A stretch of DNA of 64,000 bases from Dryomyza anilis (Eukaryota > Arthropoda > Insecta > Diptera > Dryomyzidae), in the NCBI GenBank assembly GCA_951804985.1, contig OX638133.1:72174367-72238366 (forward strand). The letters run 5' to 3'. This document shows, in pieces, positions 59,379 to 64,000 of the stretch (the stretch's first letter is position 1; the number at the start of each line of letters is the position of its first letter). The notes under the pieces are model-generated. The model had not been told where the DNA came from. It did no database searches and saw only the letters and a program-made list of their open reading frames with translations. Both the position numbers and the translations under genes were made by a program.

Positions 59379-60158
59379 TATACCCTACACGTATGAGGTA
59401 CAGGGTATATTAACTTTGTGCATGTATTGTAACGCCCCTTAGGAGGCGTGTCCGGTATGGAAAAGTATATATATTCTTGATCAGCATCACTACCCGAGTC
59501 CGTTTAGCCATGTCCGTCTTGCTGCCCGAATACAGAATAACTTGAGAAATACTGATCAGAATGCGATAAAATTTCGTATTATTATATTTTAGCCAAAAGT
59601 AGGAACTGAGTCACGCCCACCTCCCATACAAGTCACTTTTATATAACTTTTTCGGAACTAATAACTCGAAAAGTATTCAAGGTATAGTTATAAAATTTAA
59701 AAGGTATTGTTAGAATTCACCTAAAAATATGTGGTCCAAAAATGGACGTAATCCGCCCACTTTTTTTTTCATTATTTCACGGGTTTTCATAGTGGAAATT
59801 TGATCCGTAAGTTACTAAAATCAAATCTATGAAATATTAGCCTTTTAAAATTTTAAATATAGACGTTGTCCGCCCAATTATATGTTTCTATTTTTTTTTA
59901 TTAGTTTTTTATTCTTTTATATAAATTTTTTAATTTGTGGGGATATAAGACGTAAATTTCTGATATGTGAATAATATTCTGAGGGAGGGGAGGTTCAGCA
60001 TAATTAAAATCTTTAAAATTAAGGTATGCAATTAAATATCCCACATTAATATCCCCACCAAAGGTGTAGGGTATTACATTGTCGGGCTCGAAATACTATA
60101 AAAATCCGCCCCATGTGACCGAACTTACCCATGTGACCTAACTTTCCCAACTCGTTTT
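59379..60158 (+). mobile_element. DINE-1/mini-me-like helentron, family A, copy 4
   Basis: Complete at both ends: TATACCCTACACGTATGAGG with GGTACAGGGTATA on the left, CTTTCCCAACTCG on the right. The core is at 59451-59487 and intact. The GTCY tract has collapsed to a single GTCCGTCTTGCTG, so this copy shows the element without its microsatellite. The 3' hairpin is damaged (GTCGGGCTCGAAATAC). Confidence 0.82.
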
Positions 60159-60778
60159 TAATTAGGTTTATAAATACGTTATTATATTTTTTATTCGGTT
60201 CATTTCTCAGTTCTACTATTTCTAAATATGCTTCCTGAAATCTGAAGTGGAGTTCTTCCATTTAAAAGAAATCTTACCAATATTTTAAGAACTATTTTCA
60301 TTATTTAAAGGAAACTGTTTTCTGGGTTTATACTATACCTATAATATTTATTATATTGTACTATTGCACTATCGTACTACATTATACTATTCTCAGAAAT
60401 ATATTTTTTTAGTTGATTCAACGATATATTAAAACATGTTTTTAACATATTTAAAAATGACGTTATAAAAATGATACTTCAATCGGAAATAACACAAAAA
60501 TGAGCACCAAAACTTGTTTGGGGGAATTACCAAGTTATCAATTATAAACATATTAAAAATGAAAGTGAATGACAACACAAAATAGATTAATTATAGATCT
60601 TTCATTTTTATGATGAACTAATAAAATAACAAAGAATATAATTAAAATTTATAGGTACTATTGCTATTAAAAGAAAATCATTGAATAATTTAAATTGTGT
60701 TATATAATTTAATTTGAGATTCACTTCGGGACCATAAATCTCTGCAACGGTTTAAATATTTATTTATATACTTCTAAC
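60159..60778. other. AT-rich non-coding stretch
   Basis: No gene or repeat is recognised. Confidence 0.4.
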
Positions 60779-60793
60779 AAAATATTCTATGTA

Positions 60794-61027
60794 ATAATAA
60801 TAGTTTGGTGTGGAGGTGGGAACTACACTTTAATGTCTAATCCGAACCTCGGGGTGAGAGCTTTTCCATAGACAATATTTACTCTCCATTTACTGTCGAG
60901 AGGTATCACGGCATAGATAAATGTTTTCTATGAAGAGATGTTATTAGTCCCAGCTCAGATTTGCACATGTGCTACGAGACCATTTCTGCTCGCAGTCCAA
61001 CGCACCAACCATTGAGCTAACGACGTT
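60794..61027 (-). mobile_element. Diverged SINE with 15-bp target duplication
   Basis: Reverse complement of the SINE with about a fifth of the bases changed and the 3' tail shortened (AATAATAGTTTGG then directly GTGGAGGTGGG). GAGAGCTTTTCC, TTTACTGTCGAGAGGTA and TCGCAGTCCAACGCACCAAC remain recognisable. AAAATATTCTATGTA at 60779-60793 is repeated exactly at 61028-61042. Intact duplications around a diverged body suggest a distinct subfamily rather than great age. Confidence 0.85.
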
Positions 61028-61042
61028 AAAATATTCTATGTA

Positions 61043-62114
61043 GTTTTATTAAAAAGAAGGGTCTACGATAGATGTGTAATAAGATACGAACTCAACATGT
61101 TGGTTATGTTAATTATGTAATAAATTGTAGTAATGACAAAAGCAAATCAGTTCGAATGAAGTCTTAAAAGTATTTTTATTTTTCAAATATAAATATAATA
61201 AGAAATTTTTGAATGCACATAACAAACTGTGTGTATTCGCTACATATCAGATTATTTAAATAAAAAAAAAATCCCTAACAAACAACTTTGTGATAAACAT
61301 TTAAATGAAAACATTTTTATGAGACATAAACACACAATAAACACGTTAATATGTACCTGGCTGCATAATGTCACAAAAGTGAGATCAAAAGACCGCACAA
61401 GATCACTGTCAACATGACTCAAACTATGAATAGAAACTTTAATATAAACACTTTATTTTATGACTTTAAAATAACTAATTACATTTTTTTATATAAAATT
61501 TAGGACTTGAAATACTAAACGAATTTAAAATATATACTATCCATTAGTTTGTTTTTTTTTGACAGTGAATTTAACACCAGTGACATTACATCGCTTTTGC
61601 AGTTTAGTCTATGACTCAACTCAAAACATTTTTAAAAACATATAATTCCAAGAATCGATAGGGAAGAATGTGATTTTGCAGAAAACAAAATACTGTCTAC
61701 TATGTAATGTAAGAAACTGTACATAATTTAAAAATGCTGAAAAAACAATTATATACAATAATATGTTAAAAATTATAACAAAAAGGTTGAAAATATAATT
61801 CTAAAATTTAAATTAACGCAATTGTTACCAAAAATAAAAAAAAAACAAATAAGAAACGAATAAATTTACATTTTTCGCTCTTTATTAAAAATGTTTGAAG
61901 ATTATTTTGTCATCAAATTTTTATAATATAAAATATGGGATAATAAATTAGCGTATTCATAGTTCGTCGTATTTTAGTATAAATGGTATTCGTACCATGT
62001 AGTATATATACGATACAATAACACAGAAATGTCAATTTATTGTTGCATCTCTACTCTATATTTGTGAATGTAAATATGTATGTATTTATGTTCCGAAGTC
62101 TAAACGAAGTCTAA
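61043..62114. other. AT-rich non-coding stretch
   Basis: Nothing can be supported. A frame at 61229-61417 has no domain and no exon context. Confidence 0.4.
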
Positions 62115-62968
62115 ATGAAGTCTAAACAGCTGAACTAAATTGAATCAAATTTTGACACAATGTGTATGTTGAGTCTGGGCAGAGTATATGCTATATCTCG
62201 GTGAAATTAGTGGTTTGGGCGTGGCGCCTACCATATAACCCAAAAATTAAAAACACGTTGTATCAGCGATTGGGATAGCAAATTTAATGAAATTTTGGTC
62301 AGCGTTATATTTAACCATTCTAAATTGTCTCTCCGAATGTGGGTGGGATTGGAGCACTGGGCGTGGCATCCCCATAGAAGGTACGTTTTCAAGATTGTGT
62401 ATGTCAACAGTTATTATAGTAATATCAAGATATTTCACACCAGGATAACAACAACCCGAAATTCCTTAAACTAACCACACCAAAATTCACCACAACGAAA
62501 CTCACTACACAGAAATTCACCAAACTAAAACTCACCACATTAAAATTCACCACACTAAAATATACCACACAAAAATTCACCGCACTAAAACTCACCACAC
62601 TAAAATTCACAACACAAAAACACACCACACTAAAACTTCTACTGAGAAAAACTCTACGGGGAAAAATTCTACGGGGAAGAATTCTACGGGAAAGCGTTTT
62701 ACGGGAAAGCGTTTTACGGGAAGAATTTTACGAAGAAAATTTCTACTGGGAAAAATTCTACGGCTAAATTTTCTACGGGAAGGCACAGTCTGAGGAAGAA
62801 TCGGCTTTGAGAAAAGTTGTTTTGGCGGAGAATTATTTTTGTTTTGGTTACTACTACTAAAAAACGTTCACAGCGAAGCTCATATCCCTGATATTTAATA
62901 ATGAAAATGTTCTTTATATTAATAAAATCACTCCATATTTTTTGCACGAGTAGTGCACGGATCCAGCT
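62115..62968 (-). mobile_element. Two-part minisatellite element, copy 2 (inverted)
   Basis: Read on the minus strand the parts follow the order of copy 1: GGATCCGTGCACTACTCGTG, an A/T-rich lead with TAATATAAAGAACATTTTC, the minisatellites, a tail with GGGGATGCCACGCCCAGTG, CAAAATTTCATTAAATTTGC, GTAGGCGCCACGCCC and ACACAATTTG-like sequence. It has extra units of a third type, TCTACGGGAAAGCG, and a unique piece near 62780-62870. Confidence 0.78.
62450..62790 (-). repeat. Paired 15-bp minisatellites, copy 2
   Basis: CACCACACTAAAATT-like units (about twelve) at 62470-62635, then CTACGGGGAAAAATT-like units (about nine) at 62638-62785. Unit sizes and order match 36.8-37.2 kb, but copy number and variants differ, so the arrays have evolved separately. 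Confidence 0.88.
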
Positions 62969-63122
62969 AATCCCTTATAAAATTGAAATACCACAAATAT
63001 TTTATTTGAGAGTAGGAATGTTTTTTGGTTTTGAATATAAATAGTGCTAATTTATTTGGTTTTTTTTTGCAAATCAAGGAATTTTTTATATAAAAAAAAA
63101 ATCAAAAATTTATAACAGACTT
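62969..63122. other. AT-rich spacer
   Basis: Nothing recognisable. Confidence 0.4.
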
Positions 63123-63345
63123 AAACGGATGGAAATTGAATATCAGCTAAATAATTGTTTAAATATGGAGAAAAATATAAATGTGATCACCAAAATAAAA
63201 TCTTGTAAAAGAAAATAATTTGTTTAACGAACTAAAAACGGATGGAAATTGAATTTCAGCTGAATAAAGTATTAAATATGAACAGAAATAAAAATGTGAC
63301 TATCAATCTAAAATCATGTAATGTCAAAAAAAAAGAATAGATCAA
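63123..63345 (+). repeat. 113-bp tandem repeat, two copies
   Basis: AAACGGATGGAAATTGAATA at 63123 and AAACGGATGGAAATTGAATT at 63236 start two diverged units. Both continue with CAGCTRAATAA, TTAAATATG and AAATGTGA. A weaker third unit may follow. Confidence 0.75.
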
Positions 63346-63634
63346 AATATATTTCTTTTGAGTATACGAAAAGCTAAAATTGGTGATGTAGAAATTAACA
63401 AAAATGGCAAAAAGTATTGAAAACGGAGAAAAAATATAAAACTACAACTCAGAACTGAACCAAAACTATTAACACATTTCTTTTTTTTTAAGTAGACAAA
63501 AACAACTTAAGTAAGGAACATTGTAAACGTATCATATACATAAAAAACGGGAAAATTATTTAAAACCTGCAGAAAATATAATCTGTCCTTGCTTTTAATA
63601 GTTTCCATCTCAAAAGTAAAAACGAAACCAAAAC

Positions 63635-63738
63635 TGAAAAACACAGAACTTTGTCAATTGAAAATATTATTAGTTAAAAACTTTTATAGTCAGTTTTTAA
63701 CTAATAATATTTTCAATTGACAGAGTTCTGTGTTTTCC
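63635..63738. repeat. 104-bp near-perfect hairpin
   Basis: The left arm 63635-63681 and right arm 63693-63738 pair over about 47 bases with two mismatches (CAAAG/CAGAG and one near the open end), around an 11-base loop TTTTATAGTCA. The flanks do not pair. This is compact enough for a precursor-type hairpin, but the long perfect pairing is more typical of a mini-inverted-repeat insertion. Confidence 0.92.
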
Positions 63739-64000
63739 AGTGGGCATAGAACTTATCAAAAACGGACGGATACAAAATAGTTTCGCGCGAATGCTTATGG
63801 CGCCTAATTTTTAAATTGTTGACAAAAAATATATATATAAACAACAGCCGGCACGGTCCATTCTTAATATACAATAAAATATGAACAAAAAATGATTTGC
63901 CACACTGACTGCAACACACGAATAAATTATGACAGACGCATGTAATATGACAAAAATAAAAAAAACTACACTCAACATTATGAAACAACAACAAAACTTG
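63739..64000. other. AT-rich non-coding stretch to window end
   Basis: No gene is supported. A minus-strand frame at 63713-63994 overlaps the hairpin and has the phenylalanine-rich make-up of translated T-rich DNA. Confidence 0.4.

Overview
The window looks like non-coding DNA from a higher fly (Diptera). It is very AT-rich and has almost no long open reading frame. It carries eukaryotic splice signals, a tRNA-derived SINE family, a decayed Jockey-type LINE with a poly(A) tail, and several copies of a DINE-1/mini-me-like element. Those copies have the (GTCY)n tract and the conserved block ending in TTGATCAGCAT that are known from dipterans. The exact fly cannot be named from the sequence alone.

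Only one protein-coding exon can be supported. It is a first coding exon on the + strand, with a splice acceptor at 57018-57019, an ATG at 57301 and a donor at 57408. It encodes 35 residues plus two bases. Upstream on the same strand, four stretches look like promoters or non-coding first exons: about 8.2-8.33 kb, 9.14-9.43 kb, 21.72-22.06 kb and 55.24-55.3 kb. Three of them end at credible splice donors. The economical reading is that most of the window is the 5' end of one long gene with alternative first exons and large introns. That is inference, because no transcript data are available.

The rest is mostly mobile DNA. 1-4.3 kb: short repeats, a SINE head fused to a dead LINE reverse transcriptase, a CTGCGCAG/NRF1-type cluster and a helentron-like element. 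5.6-7.6 kb: a tandem duplication and a TIR element that already contains a smaller MITE. 11-17.5 kb: a LINE tail, tandem repeats, MITEs and a 182-bp palindrome. 17.6-32.9 kb: SINEs, MITEs, a 1.3-kb foldback element and a solo LTR. 34-37.8 kb: a helentron, a TIR element, a two-part minisatellite element and an LTR fragment. 40.9-51.4 kb: MITEs, tandem repeats and two helentrons, one nested with a MITE between inverted arms. 52.9-54.2 kb: a TIR element holding a MITE and a SINE. 57.6-63.7 kb: helentrons, foldback DNA, SINEs, the second minisatellite element and a near-perfect hairpin.

The points most worth checking are the two clean hairpins (17287-17468 and 63635-63738), the layered 52.9-54.2 kb element and its inverted relative at 6.8-7.6 kb, the two-part 15-bp minisatellite element present twice, the sharp 37-bp core shared by otherwise different helentron families, and the possible multi-promoter gene ending at the 57.3-kb exon.
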